NCBI GenBank assembly: GCA_021203205.1 | Contig: JAJQBQ010000053.1 | Coordinates: 158,154-222,153 of the forward strand | Direction of reading: 5' to 3' | Length of the DNA stretch: 64,000 nucleotides | DNA from: Lachnospiraceae bacterium | Lineage (GTDB): Bacteria > Bacillota > Clostridia > Lachnospirales > Lachnospiraceae | Part shown: positions 16,168 through 25,331 of the stretch, in pieces | How the letters are laid out: every line of letters begins with the position of its first letter | Numbering within the stretch: the first letter of the stretch is position 1 | The notes under the pieces: model-generated | The model's database searches: none | What the model saw: the letters and a program-made list of their open reading frames with translations, nothing else | Told to the model about the DNA's origin: nothing | Position numbers and translations under genes: made by a program

Positions 16168-18030
16168 TTAATTTCCAACTCTGTGGTGTACCATCTCGGT
16201 TGTATCGTCCATAGCCCGGAAGGTATATCCGTTGTCCAGCGCCCAGACAATGATATCTTCCACCGCATCCACCGAGAATTCATGGATATCATGCTGCAGC
16301 ACAACCGAAACACTGTGTTTCTTTATGCCGCTGATCACATTACTGATGATCTTTGAGGTGGATTTTGTCTCACCCGCGTCACCGCTTGTAACATTCCAGT
16401 CAGCGTACCGGAAGCCCATGGTTTCCATGGATTCTGTGAGCGCTGTCATGATTCCCTCACAGTACTTTTTGCTGACGGTATTGGAACTGCCTCCCGGAAA
16501 TCTCAGAATTGAGGCGTATGTTCCGGTCTGATCAAATATGATTTGATTCATTTGATTGATATCCTCATAAAAAGCGCTTTCGCTGGCGTAAATGGTACTG
16601 TAATCATGCGAATAGCTGTGGATGGCCACCGTATGTCCGCGTTCATATTCCTCCGCAATCAGATATTGATATTTTGGATACTGGTTTGTCACAAAAAATG
16701 TGACTTTTACATCGTATTTGTCCAGTATGTCGAGCAGTTTTTCCGTATATTTTCCCGGTCCGTCATCAAAAGTAAGATAGATGATCTTTTCGCCGGAATC
16801 ATTCGTTTCCGCCTCTTCGGGCTCTTCTTTCTCTGCGGATGTCTCTTTTTCCGTGTCCTCAGGCCTGTCCTGATCGCCTTTCCCCGGATTTTCGGAATTG
16901 CTGTTGCCGCCGGAAGGATCGGTTTCTTTCTCCGTCTGTTCTTCTTCTTCCTGCTTCTCTTCATATACATACACCGTGCGCACCGCATCCGCCTGGTTTC
17001 CCGCACGGTCTGCGACCGTATATTTCACGGTGTAGACGCCTGCCTTTTGAATGTTCACAGGATTGTCTGTCTTTACAGCATCCGTAAGATCTCCGTCGCA
17101 GGAATCCGATGCCGTTGCGCCCGGATCGTTGAATTCATTTCCCTTTAAGACATAGAGCCGGGCATCGCCGTTTAAAGAAATTTCGGGAGCCGTGGTGTCC
17201 TCTACCCTTACCGTGCGCGTGCTTTCCGCTTCATTTCCCGATGAATCCTGTACATGATAAGTGAGCTGATAGGTACCGGGGACAGCGGTGTTCACATCAC
17301 CGTTCACACATACATCGGCCGTAATATCACCATCGCAGTCATCTGTCGCCCGGTAGCCGGGTTCCGCAAATTCTTCGCCGGCTTCGACTGTCATCTCGCT
17401 TTCGCCGTTGAGCACGAGAGACGGAGCGACTTCATCCCTGTATGCGATCTGGCGGGTAACGGTTGTTCTGTTATGGGAAGAATCTTCGACAGAATAGGTC
17501 ACGGTACCATCTTTTTCTTCCCGGATGACCTGTCCCGTCAGGTCTCCGTCATAATTATCGGTGGCTATAAAACCTTCCTCTATGTACTCGTCATTTGGAT
17601 TCGTGAAATGATTCGGGTCACTTGTCAGCAAAATAATCGGAGCCTGCGTATCTACCACACAAATGTTTCGGATGGCAGTTGCTGTCTGTCCTTTGTAACT
17701 GGCTGTGTAGGTAACAGAGTATTCACCGATGATGTCGGTGTCTGGCTGCCCGCTTTTTTGCACATCGATCTCAAAGCCGCTTTTTTCCCAGATTGTACCG
17801 CTGAACCAGGCTGTCACGTCAGAGTCATCGTAAGATTCACCGTACTCCAGGGTAACCGTCTGTTCCGCCGGTATGCTCAGCTGAATACTGTATTCATTTA
17901 AGCAGAAACTGATGCCCAAAGCGATAACGGCAAGCGTACCGGCAGCTGCCGCAGCAACGGCAAATATTTTATAAATACTCTGAAGGTGTTTTTGGGAAAG
18001 TCGCCTTCTTTTCCTTCGTCTGTTTTCCAT
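16168..18030 (-). CDS. Membrane-anchored Ig-like / NodB polysaccharide deacetylase
   Basis: A 620-residue surface enzyme. A basic N-terminus (MENRRRKRRRLSQKH) precedes a membrane anchor (about 22-46). Four bacterial Ig-like (DUF5011-type) domains occupy about 50-350, each with a DxxDGD-like loop and a TVTYSVxDSSxN-type end. An acidic, Glu-rich linker follows (about 355-410). The NodB domain (about 412-612) shows TFDDGPG, HSYSHDY (metal His), RFPGGSS, YADWNVTSGD and VVLQHD. It probably removes acetyl groups from peptidoglycan or another cell-surface glycan. AGGAG precedes the ATG, and a promoter is at 18231-18259. Confidence 0.9.
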   Translation of the reverse strand: MENRRRKRRRLSQKHLQSIYKIFAVAAAAAGTLAVIALGISFCLNEYSIQLSIPAEQTVTLEYGESYDDSDVTAWFSGTIWEKSGFEIDVQKSGQPDTDIIGEYSVTYTASYKGQTATAIRNICVVDTQAPIILLTSDPNHFTNPNDEYIEEGFIATDNYDGDLTGQVIREEKDGTVTYSVEDSSHNRTTVTRQIAYRDEVAPSLVLNGESEMTVEAGEEFAEPGYRATDDCDGDITADVCVNGDVNTAVPGTYQLTYHVQDSSGNEAESTRTVRVEDTTAPEISLNGDARLYVLKGNEFNDPGATASDSCDGDLTDAVKTDNPVNIQKAGVYTVKYTVADRAGNQADAVRTVYVYEEKQEEEEQTEKETDPSGGNSNSENPGKGDQDRPEDTEKETSAEKEEPEEAETNDSGEKIIYLTFDDGPGKYTEKLLDILDKYDVKVTFFVTNQYPKYQYLIAEEYERGHTVAIHSYSHDYSTIYASESAFYEDINQMNQIIFDQTGTYASILRFPGGSSNTVSKKYCEGIMTALTESMETMGFRYADWNVTSGDAGETKSTSKIISNVISGIKKHSVSVVLQHDIHEFSVDAVEDIIVWALDNGYTFRAMDDTTEMVHHRVGN

Positions 18031-18230
18031 GATTTCCTCTCCTGCATAGTCGCTGTACCAAAAAAACTACAGCAACTACACTATTTTTTGAACACGAATT
18101 TTCTTAAATAAAAACTACAGCGGTTAAGCTGATTTTTCACTGTTGGTTTTCTTTGCAGTCGTTATCTCAAAACCCTGTGGCTGCTGCGTGGACTGCATTT
18201 TTCCGCCAGGACTTTCTATATTTGTCCATA

Positions 18231-18259
18231 AGTATAGCACGTAACAGAGGAAAATACAA
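18231..18259 (-). promoter_or_regulatory. Promoter for the deacetylase gene
   Basis: On the minus strand, TTGTAT (18259-18254), 17 bases and TATACT (18236-18231), ~200 bases before the start. The leader contains two copies of ACTACAGC near 18066 and 18114. Elsewhere in the 18031-18468 gap there is only a 13-residue ORF with an AGGGAG site (18397-18438) ahead of the DUF378 gene. Confidence 0.5.
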
Positions 18260-18468
18260 TCAATGGTGTTGTAAATTCTGTATTACAAATATATTACAAT
18301 AAAACAACAATACACGAAAAGACCGCACTTTCTGAATATTCTTCCGCTTTTCGGATATGCTAATACGGAACACAGAAATGTGCAGGGAGAAACATTATGG
18401 ATGGATATTCTTCCGGGTTTGCAGGATGTTTCTTCTGATTCTGATTTCACCTTTAAAGGAGGCAGGGT

Positions 18469-18678
18469 ATGAATTCAAAAGGATTGGATTATACGGCGCT
18501 GGCAATTTCCGTGATTGGCGCTGTGAACTGGGGACTGATCGGTTTTTTCCGCTTTGATCTGGTCGCGTTTCTGTTTGGCGATATGACACTGATTTCCCGG
18601 ATTATTTACGCGGTTGTGGGCCTGTGTGGACTCTACTTACTTTCCATGTTCGGGCGTATTACTTCTATGGGAGAATAG
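18469..18678 (+). CDS. DUF378 small membrane protein
   Basis: A 69-residue protein of the DUF378 family (YuzA-like). Two membrane segments flank the family signature: ALAISVIGAVNWGLIGFFRFDLVA and IIYAVVGLCGLYLLSMF. Function unknown. AAAGGAGG precedes ATG 18469. It is monocistronic and ends at a bidirectional terminator. Confidence 0.92.
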   Translation: MNSKGLDYTALAISVIGAVNWGLIGFFRFDLVAFLFGDMTLISRIIYAVVGLCGLYLLSMFGRITSMGE

Positions 18679-18685
18679 TCAAAAA

Positions 18686-18742
18686 GGAACCGGTGGTGTA
18701 TCCGGATGTTACCCGGCTGCACCATCGGTTCCGGTTCTTTTT
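18686..18742. terminator. Bidirectional terminator between DUF378 gene and mgsA
   Basis: GGAACCGGTGGTG (18686-18698) pairs with CACCATCGGTTCC (18720-18732) with one mismatch. It is bounded by five A on the left and GGTTCTTTTT on the right, so it serves both converging genes. Confidence 0.8.
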
Positions 18743-18755
18743 AAGAAAGATCCGA

Positions 18756-19151
18756 TTATTTATAGAACTCTCTCCACTCCATATCTCCGCGGTCAAGTGA
18801 CTTAATCAGAAGCTCCGCTGTGGCGAGATTTGTCGCGAGCGGTATGTTATGCATGTCACAGAGACGGATCGCCTGATTGACATCCGGTTCATGGGATTTC
18901 GGATTTATGGGCTCACGCAGAAATATAAGCAAATCAATCTGATTTTGTTCGATCTGCGAGCCGAGCTGCTGTTCTCCGCCGAGCGAGCCGGCAAGATATT
19001 TGTGAATGGTAAGGTTTGTGACCTCCTCAATCAGCCGTCCGGTTGTTCCTGTCGCATACAATTCGTGCTTACATAAAATGCCGCGGTATGCAATGCAGAA
19101 ATTCTGCATTAATTTTTTCTTTGAATCATGTGCAATTAAACCGATATTCAT
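18756..19151 (-). CDS. mgsA: Methylglyoxal synthase
   Basis: A 131-residue cytoplasmic enzyme that converts dihydroxyacetone phosphate into methylglyoxal and phosphate. Motifs are LIAHDSKK, ATGTTGRLI, GSLGGEQQLG (phosphate site), FLREPINPKSHEPDV and ATNLATAELLI. The catalytic aspartate in HxPD is retained, while the usual DP and HDPD read EP and HEPD. It follows rodA, the order usual in Clostridia. Confidence 0.95.
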   Translation of the reverse strand: MNIGLIAHDSKKKLMQNFCIAYRGILCKHELYATGTTGRLIEEVTNLTIHKYLAGSLGGEQQLGSQIEQNQIDLLIFLREPINPKSHEPDVNQAIRLCDMHNIPLATNLATAELLIKSLDRGDMEWREFYK

Positions 19152-19200
19152 CCGAATCCCCCTTTATCATAAGATCAATTTTGCCTGTCCGGAGCAAATA

Positions 19201-20346
19201 TTAACCGTTGTTTTTTCGATGTATACTGATATTCAGCGTAATCCCGACTCCGGCATACAGACTTAAGAGAGAACTGATTCCGTAGCTTACAAACGGCAGA
19301 GTCAGGCCCGTGTTGGGAATCAGCATCGTCGCCACCGCGAGATTAATGCCGGACTGTATGCCGATCCAGGCTCCCAGCCCACAGGCGGTGATGCGTCCGC
19401 TGATATCGTCCGCTCTTGCCCCGATGATAAAACACTCGATGACGATGAGCAGTAACAGCAGGATCACCCCGACGCTCCCGATAAAACCGAGCTCTTCCCC
19501 GATGATCGCAAAAATAAAGTCTGTGTGAAGTTCCGAGAGGAAATCACCGTTTTTTACGCTGGTTACCGTATTGTTATTCAGCCCTTTGCCGTAGAGACCA
19601 CCGGAACCGATGGCGATGACGGACTGTTCCTGCTGATCCTTTAGTTCGGCCGCTTCCTCATTGTCCTCGTCGTAAAAACCAATGATGCGGTTATACTGAT
19701 ATTCTTCCAGTATTGTCTGATCCGGCTGCATAATCAGATATCCGAGAATCGCCACAACCGGAATCATGACGACAAACGCTCCCAGAATGATCTTCCACGA
19801 CAGGCCGGCCACAAACAGAATACAGCAGAACAGCAGGCATATTACAATACTCGTTGACAGATCCGGCTGTTTATAAATCAGGAAAACAGGAACCGCCAAC
19901 AGTACGCAAAGCAGGAACAGAAAGGCCAGATTGTTCAGCCTTCGGTAGTATTTGCCTATGAATGCGGCAAAAAACAGAATCAGAAAGAGCTTTGTAAATT
20001 CTGAAGGCTGAATATTAAAACCGGTGTTTCCCAGCTGGAACCAACGCTGCGCACCCATGTTTATAGTACCAAAAAACTGGACAATTAGCAACAACAAAAG
20101 ATTTAAAATATAGTAAATCCAGTAAAATTTCAGCACAAATCTGTAGCTGAAAATCATCAGAACCAGGCAGGCAACGAGGGAAAGTATCAGGCCAATGGTC
20201 TGCCTGTCATCATAACCTTCGCCCGGCGTGGCGCTGCCAATTACATTGATACCCAGAATCGTCAGCCCGACCACATAAATAATCAGGCGGACATCCAGAT
20301 GGCGCCACTGGTAGCTCTTCAGCGTATTTTTTATCTTACCAAACAT
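19201..20346 (-). CDS. rodA: SEDS peptidoglycan polymerase RodA
   Basis: A 381-residue multi-pass membrane glycosyltransferase for lateral wall synthesis, partner of PBP2. About ten hydrophobic segments are visible. The SEDS signatures are GAQRWFQLGNTGFNIQPSEFTKL, KQPDLSTS, GSGGLYGKGL, HTDFIFAIIGEELGF and the C-terminal TGLTLPFVSYGISSLL. The catalytic aspartate lies in KQPDLST. ATG 20346 with GGATGAGG upstream is preferred over an upstream start at 20376. It lies downstream of minE with a ~120-base gap. Confidence 0.95.
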   Translation of the reverse strand: MFGKIKNTLKSYQWRHLDVRLIIYVVGLTILGINVIGSATPGEGYDDRQTIGLILSLVACLVLMIFSYRFVLKFYWIYYILNLLLLLIVQFFGTINMGAQRWFQLGNTGFNIQPSEFTKLFLILFFAAFIGKYYRRLNNLAFLFLLCVLLAVPVFLIYKQPDLSTSIVICLLFCCILFVAGLSWKIILGAFVVMIPVVAILGYLIMQPDQTILEEYQYNRIIGFYDEDNEEAAELKDQQEQSVIAIGSGGLYGKGLNNNTVTSVKNGDFLSELHTDFIFAIIGEELGFIGSVGVILLLLLIVIECFIIGARADDISGRITACGLGAWIGIQSGINLAVATMLIPNTGLTLPFVSYGISSLLSLYAGVGITLNISIHRKNNG

Positions 20347-20468
20347 GTCAGACCTCATCCTGCGGCACCGGGGCATAAGCGCGTGAGACGGAACATGCTT
20401 CCAAACTCATTTGCCGGATGAACCGGGGTGTCATATTTTTATCGGGTACTTTAAAAAACGGATGCATA

Positions 20469-20741
20469 TCAGCACGAAACATGCTTCAGATCGCGGATCG
20501 GTATCTGCGCCGATAAATACCGGCTTTTTTCCGGTCCCTCGGTTCCACTGTATTTAATACATAGTTCAACATGGTCCGCATCAATTGTCATATATTTTAA
20601 TATCGCGTGAGCGATATCTTTTTTCATCATTTCCATCATGTCAGGAGAACAGTCCGCCCGGTCTGAAATGAGAAGCGACTTCAGCCGTTCCTTCGCAATC
20701 CCCCCGGATGTCCGAAAGCGAAATATGCGAAAACGTTTCAT
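20469..20741 (-). CDS. minE: Cell division topological specificity factor MinE
   Basis: A 90-residue protein. The N-terminal MinD-binding part (AKERLKSLLISDRADCSPDMMEMMKKDIAHAI) and C-terminal dimerisation part (MTIDADHVELCIKY) fit MinE. It releases MinD from the membrane at the cell centre. Its ATG overlaps the minD stop by four bases. No minC is adjacent. Confidence 0.95.
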   Translation of the reverse strand: MKRFRIFRFRTSGGIAKERLKSLLISDRADCSPDMMEMMKKDIAHAILKYMTIDADHVELCIKYSGTEGPEKSRYLSAQIPIRDLKHVSC

Positions 20742-21550
20742 GCCTGCGCGACTCTCCTTTCTGACCGTCTGAAATGACCGGTCAGTTTTGACAGAATGCT
20801 TCGCCTGCTTTCCAGCTTAGCCTGAGGGACTTCGTCGCCGAGAATCCGGCGGCTGATATTTCCGTAGGCGATGCCGGACGGTGTTCGGCTGCCTGCAATC
20901 GGCACTCCGTGATTGGTGGAGATGACAATCTGCTCATCATCCGGGATGGCGCCCAACAGTTCGACAGCCAGAATATCCACCACATCCTGTACGGAAAGCA
21001 TGTCCCCACGGCGGACCATGTCCGGTCGAATGCGGTTTACAACAAGATGAATCTTCTTGAATCCTGCCGCCTCCAGCAGGCCGATAATGCGGTCGGCGTC
21101 GCGTATGGCGGACACCTCCGGGGTGGTAACCACAACCGCGCGGTCCGCCCCGGCAATGGCATTCTTAAAGCCCTGCTCGATACCGGCCGGGCAGTCTAAG
21201 ATAACATAATCAAACTGATTTTTCAACTCTTCTGTCAGAGAAATCATCTGTTCCGGTGTAACCGCACTCTTATCTTTCGTCTGCGCTGACGGAAGGAGAA
21301 ACAGATTCGGATACTTTTTATCGCGGATGGCTGCCTGCTTGACCCGGCAGTGTCCGTTTACCACATCCACCAGATTGTAGACAATCCGATTTTCCAGTCC
21401 CATAACCACATCGAGATTGCGCAGCCCGATGTCCGTATCAATCAAAATCACATTTTTTCCGGCCATCGCCAGACCGACACCTATGTTCGCTGTGGTGGTC
21501 GTCTTTCCGACGCCGCCTTTCCCTGAAGTGACAACAATAACCTCGCCCAT
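20738..21550 (-). CDS. minD: Septum-site determining ATPase MinD
   Basis: A 270-residue deviant-Walker ATPase. The P-loop SGKGGVGKTTTTANIG carries the signature lysine, DTDIGLRNLDVVMGLENR follows, DYVILDCPAGIEQGF is switch II, and a C-terminal amphipathic membrane-targeting helix (SILSKLTGHF) is present. ATG 21550 with GGAGG is chosen over an ATG four codons upstream that overlaps the RBS. It is coupled to minE. MinD normally recruits MinC, which is absent from the adjacent position. Confidence 0.96.
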   Translation of the reverse strand: MGEVIVVTSGKGGVGKTTTTANIGVGLAMAGKNVILIDTDIGLRNLDVVMGLENRIVYNLVDVVNGHCRVKQAAIRDKKYPNLFLLPSAQTKDKSAVTPEQMISLTEELKNQFDYVILDCPAGIEQGFKNAIAGADRAVVVTTPEVSAIRDADRIIGLLEAAGFKKIHLVVNRIRPDMVRRGDMLSVQDVVDILAVELLGAIPDDEQIVISTNHGVPIAGSRTPSGIAYGNISRRILGDEVPQAKLESRRSILSKLTGHFRRSERRVAQA

Positions 21551-21804
21551 AAACGCCTCCATTCCGCCCGGTCATATTTCCTTCTAAAAACCATACTTTA
21601 CATCGGATCGCGTACTTTCCCCCGCTTTTCTCAACAGCCGTTCTGTCACGGTGTCTTTTCGGGTTTCGATTTCATTCAATTCCGGTCGTGATTCACAGAC
21701 GCACCGTGGATCACAGCCAATTCCGTATGGTATTTTCCCCGGAACCGCGGAACGGTTCGTATTTATGTTTACGCGGAAGATACGCGGCCGTTTGGGGCGG
21801 CCCG
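21551..21804 (-). other. mrdA-minD gap where minC is expected; open frame without start
   Basis: In many Clostridia minC lies between mrdA and minD. This 254-base gap is too short and shows no MinC-like residues. One leftward frame stays open from inside the mrdA end to a stop at about 21574. It is roughly 80 codons, Arg/Glu-rich near its end (NEIETRKDTVTERLLRKAG), with no good start or RBS. It may be chance, or a shifted relic. Confidence 0.3.
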
Positions 21805-24633
21805 TTAATCTCCCACCTGTGTCTCCGTGATTTCTGTGAATTCACCGCCTAAAATGTCATCCAGCGTAATCAGTCCGTAGTAATACTGAAGAACCTTCGA
21901 ACTCAGTTCCGCCGCATAAGAGGAACCGCCGGCAAAAAGCATGACGACGCTGGTGACGATCTCGGGATCCTCATACGGCGACATGGTGACAAAAATGGAG
22001 TGGTTCGAGCGCAGCTTGTTTTCCTGCGCGGTACCGGATTTTCCGGCAACTTTAATTCCTGCACTCTCAAGCTCCGAAAAAATGGATTTTACGGAGCCGT
22101 TCGAAATAACCAGACGCATGCCGGTTGTCACCGCTTCCCAGGTGGAATCCTGCAGATTTACCACATTGGAAAGTTCGCTTTCATAATCCTCCGCGTTTTC
22201 GCCGTCCGAATCCTCCACATGGTCGATCAGCGTCAGTTCGTAATTGTATCCGCCGTTCGCAATCGTCATGACGTAACGGTTGATCTGAACGTTGGAGTAG
22301 CTGTGCGAACCCTGACCGATGGCCGAGCGGACAATATCATCGGTGGAGAAAATCGGTTCGTTTTCATCAATCTCGATGCCGGTTTTCGAAGTCAGCCCGA
22401 ACTGCGAGGCGTACTTCTCCAGCGTTGCCAGTCCGGCTTCGTCGCTGTAGGTACCGCCTGCGGTTCCCAGCCAGTAGCCCACCTGGTAGAAGAAATAGTT
22501 GCAGGATACGCGCAGAGCATTTGATACGTTGATAGCCCCGTGTCCGCCGGGGTACACCCAGCACTTCGGTGAAGGTGTGACCAGAGTAAAGATGCCCCGG
22601 TCCGTGATGGTAGTGGTCGGTGTAATAATCCCCTCTTCCAACGCCGTGATGGCAGTCATCATCTTAAAAGTAGAACCCGGTGCGGTTCTGGTCTGAGTCG
22701 CCCGGTTATAAAGCGGAGATGCCTGATCGTTCAGAAGCTGATTCCAGTAATCCGAGTCGATCGTCCCCGAAAGGTAATTGTTATCGTAACTCGGATAGGT
22801 TACACAGGCCAGCACATCGCCGGTATCCGGATCAGTGACAACAACGGAGCCGGAACATGGGTCTAAAGCAAGCTGCCCCGGCGTTATTTCCAGACTGGAA
22901 ATCTTATCAATGATAAAGTTGTACACCGTCTCTGCGCTTCCGGACAGGATGGTGGCTTCCGTGGCGGCATCTTCTTCCAGAATTCCCTGATTGTAGAGAA
23001 GCATGCAAACCTGAGAAGGTGTGATCTGCCCGCCGTAAATCAGCTGCTCATAGATCAGCTTCGCAAAGGTCGTATTATCATCGATATGTTCAAATATATA
23101 TGCGACAATCGCGTCAAATATGACAGAAGATTCCGTATAATCATCCGTAATTCCCAAATTGGACAGGGAAACAGCGTTCTGCGAGATGCAGTAGGTCAGC
23201 CACTCGGACACGGAAATCGTGCCGTTGTTCCAGGCTGTCTTCGTTGTATCCGAGGAGGAGATCAGGGAATCATCAATAATTCCCCAGGTGTCCGTGAGCA
23301 TATCATAACAGGATTCAATATATTCCTGCCGCTCGTCCGACCAGGAGTTCAACGGCGTATCGTTGTCCGCGGAGAACGCGAGCTCAAGAAAACTGATCGC
23401 CTCCGCCTCGTACTCGGAATAAATACGGTAGACGTTTTTCTCGTTTTCGGTCGCATCCTCCCGGTTCAGAATCGTGATATCCACGATATTATTGTTGATC
23501 AACTGGAAGTAAACCTGCTTTACCGGAATGTCCAGACTGTCCTCCTCCAGAGCGTCCGGTTCTGTCAGCACAATCTTCGAGACCAGAATGCCCGCCAGCT
23601 CCTGCTCCAGGAGGTTATAGCAGGCGATCTGCAGATCTATGTCGATCGTGAGGTAAACATCCTGCCCTGCTTCGGCCTCAACAGTATCCAGCACCTCGAG
23701 TATTTTTCCGGTGCTGTTCACGGAAACGGTCGTCGTGCCTTTCGTCCCCTGCAGCGTTGTTTCCATGTAGGATTCAATCCCCGATTTGCCGACGACATCA
23801 GAGCTGTTGTAGTCCAGTCCGGCTTCCGTATATTCCTCGAGCTGGGATTCCGAGATCGTACCGGTATAGCCCAGAATATGTGACACATATTTTCCGTAAT
23901 AGTAAACACGTGTCGATTTCACTTCCACGGATACCCCGGCGAGATCTGCCTCATGTTCATAAATTGCCGCCACGCTTTCATCGCTGATGTTTGTCGCCAC
24001 CGTAACAGATTTGTATTTCTGATACAGAATGGCGGATAGCTCGATGCGGATATAAATAATATCCAATGCATCCTCAATGGAATACTCGTCCGAAATGCTG
24101 TATTTCGAGCAAAGATATTCATAGGTTTCTTCCGCCGTGTTCAGCGAATAGTCCGTGCCGTCTTCGGTTACCAGATCGGTAAGTCCATAGATATCCTTCA
24201 GGAAACGGATTCTGGCACTCTCGGATGATGTTGTATAGACAAATTCTCCGTCTTCATAGCCGATGGAAGTACTCCCGGCAAGCTCATCGCCATTTTCTTT
24301 CAGGATCGTGACCAGGTTGTAAATGATCTCGTTCAGAAGCGCACTCTTGTTCGTCGAGGAATCGAGCGTGTCCATGATCGTGACCGAATAGGAAAGCTCG
24401 TTTCCGGCAAGCAGTGTGCCGTTGCGGTCGTAAATCTGTCCCCGTGTGCCTGAGGTTACGATTTCCTTTTCCGTCTGCTCCAGATAAGTATTGACATATT
24501 CTTCACTGTTTACGATCTGAAGATTGAACAGGCGAACGACAATTACCCCAAACACTGCCGCGACAAGGATCACCATGTAAAAAACACGGGATTGAAGAAC
24601 CTGTCGGATGGATTCAAAAATATAAGATATCAA
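21805..24633 (-). CDS. mrdA: Penicillin-binding protein 2 (class B transpeptidase), enlarged
   Basis: A 942-residue elongasome transpeptidase. One membrane helix (about 18-40), a pedestal domain with the TRGQIYDRNG motif, and a transpeptidase domain with Ser654 in GSTFK, Ser710 in SCN and Lys865 in KSGTAQ. Between the start of the transpeptidase domain (TIDIDLQIACYNLL, ~330) and SVVVTDPDTGDVL (~598) there is an extra ~230-residue acidic helical region, making it about half again as long as E. coli PBP2. The start is TTG 24633, with AGGAGG seven bases upstream; no ATG fits. Confidence 0.93.
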   Translation of the reverse strand: MISYIFESIRQVLQSRVFYMVILVAAVFGVIVVRLFNLQIVNSEEYVNTYLEQTEKEIVTSGTRGQIYDRNGTLLAGNELSYSVTIMDTLDSSTNKSALLNEIIYNLVTILKENGDELAGSTSIGYEDGEFVYTTSSESARIRFLKDIYGLTDLVTEDGTDYSLNTAEETYEYLCSKYSISDEYSIEDALDIIYIRIELSAILYQKYKSVTVATNISDESVAAIYEHEADLAGVSVEVKSTRVYYYGKYVSHILGYTGTISESQLEEYTEAGLDYNSSDVVGKSGIESYMETTLQGTKGTTTVSVNSTGKILEVLDTVEAEAGQDVYLTIDIDLQIACYNLLEQELAGILVSKIVLTEPDALEEDSLDIPVKQVYFQLINNNIVDITILNREDATENEKNVYRIYSEYEAEAISFLELAFSADNDTPLNSWSDERQEYIESCYDMLTDTWGIIDDSLISSSDTTKTAWNNGTISVSEWLTYCISQNAVSLSNLGITDDYTESSVIFDAIVAYIFEHIDDNTTFAKLIYEQLIYGGQITPSQVCMLLYNQGILEEDAATEATILSGSAETVYNFIIDKISSLEITPGQLALDPCSGSVVVTDPDTGDVLACVTYPSYDNNYLSGTIDSDYWNQLLNDQASPLYNRATQTRTAPGSTFKMMTAITALEEGIITPTTTITDRGIFTLVTPSPKCWVYPGGHGAINVSNALRVSCNYFFYQVGYWLGTAGGTYSDEAGLATLEKYASQFGLTSKTGIEIDENEPIFSTDDIVRSAIGQGSHSYSNVQINRYVMTIANGGYNYELTLIDHVEDSDGENAEDYESELSNVVNLQDSTWEAVTTGMRLVISNGSVKSIFSELESAGIKVAGKSGTAQENKLRSNHSIFVTMSPYEDPEIVTSVVMLFAGGSSYAAELSSKVLQYYYGLITLDDILGGEFTEITETQVGD

Positions 24634-24678
24634 ATGGCTGCCTCCTGTAGATTATGCATTTCTCTCCCATCGTAAATC

Positions 24679-25278
24679 TTATGACGCATCTGAACCGATC
24701 ATTGTATCGCTGATCAGTTCCTTTTTCTCCCTCTTCAGCTTGCGGTGTAATGTGTAGAACAGCGGGTAACAGATGAGAGTCAGAGCCATTGTCAGCACTG
24801 TCTCGGGCAGGATCACTGTCTTCATATAATAAAGAAGGTTCAGCTTTCCGTTCAGCAGAAAATAGAAAATATAGAACAGAAAATTATAGAGAAAATCCCC
24901 GACACCGACCGTCAGAAACACGCTGAGCACATGTCCTTCGTAAATATATTCCTTCATAAAGCCGCATACCCAGGCCAGACATACAAACATCGCCGCGTGC
25001 ACGCCCGGGGCAATCCCCATGGAAACATCCAGGAGGAGTCCCGTGAAAAAACCCAGAATCATGCCGCAGTTTTTTCCGGCAAGAAAACCGACAAAGACAA
25101 CCAGCATCAGCAGGAAATTTGGCGTAACGGAAAAACCGCGAAAAATTTCCTGCCACTGAGTTTCAAATAAGAACAGAGCGATCGCCAGCAGGACTGTAAG
25201 TATTTTTTTATAGCCTGCCAAAGCAAGCTTTTTGAAAAAATCGACAACTTTCAATCTCGTCTTCGGGCCTCCTGTCAC
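24679..25278 (-). CDS. mreD: Rod shape-determining membrane protein MreD
   Basis: A 199-residue protein with five to six membrane segments (LLAIALFLFETQWQEIF, LLMLVVFVGFLAGKNCGM, GFFTGLLLDVSMG, AMFVCLAWVCGFM, FLTVGVGDFLYNFLFYIFYFLL). GLLLDxxxG is the MreD signature. It links cytoplasmic MreB to the elongation enzymes. No ATG start exists; GTG 25278 is given, but TTG 25254 lies 13 bases after an AGGAGG and is a real alternative. Position between mreC and mrdA confirms it. Confidence 0.88.
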   Translation of the reverse strand: MTGGPKTRLKVVDFFKKLALAGYKKILTVLLAIALFLFETQWQEIFRGFSVTPNFLLMLVVFVGFLAGKNCGMILGFFTGLLLDVSMGIAPGVHAAMFVCLAWVCGFMKEYIYEGHVLSVFLTVGVGDFLYNFLFYIFYFLLNGKLNLLYYMKTVILPETVLTMALTLICYPLFYTLHRKLKREKKELISDTMIGSDAS

Positions 25279-25331
25279 TGGATTTCCAAACCGGAAAACA
25301 ACATTTTCATCTTTTATTCTTCACGGTAACT

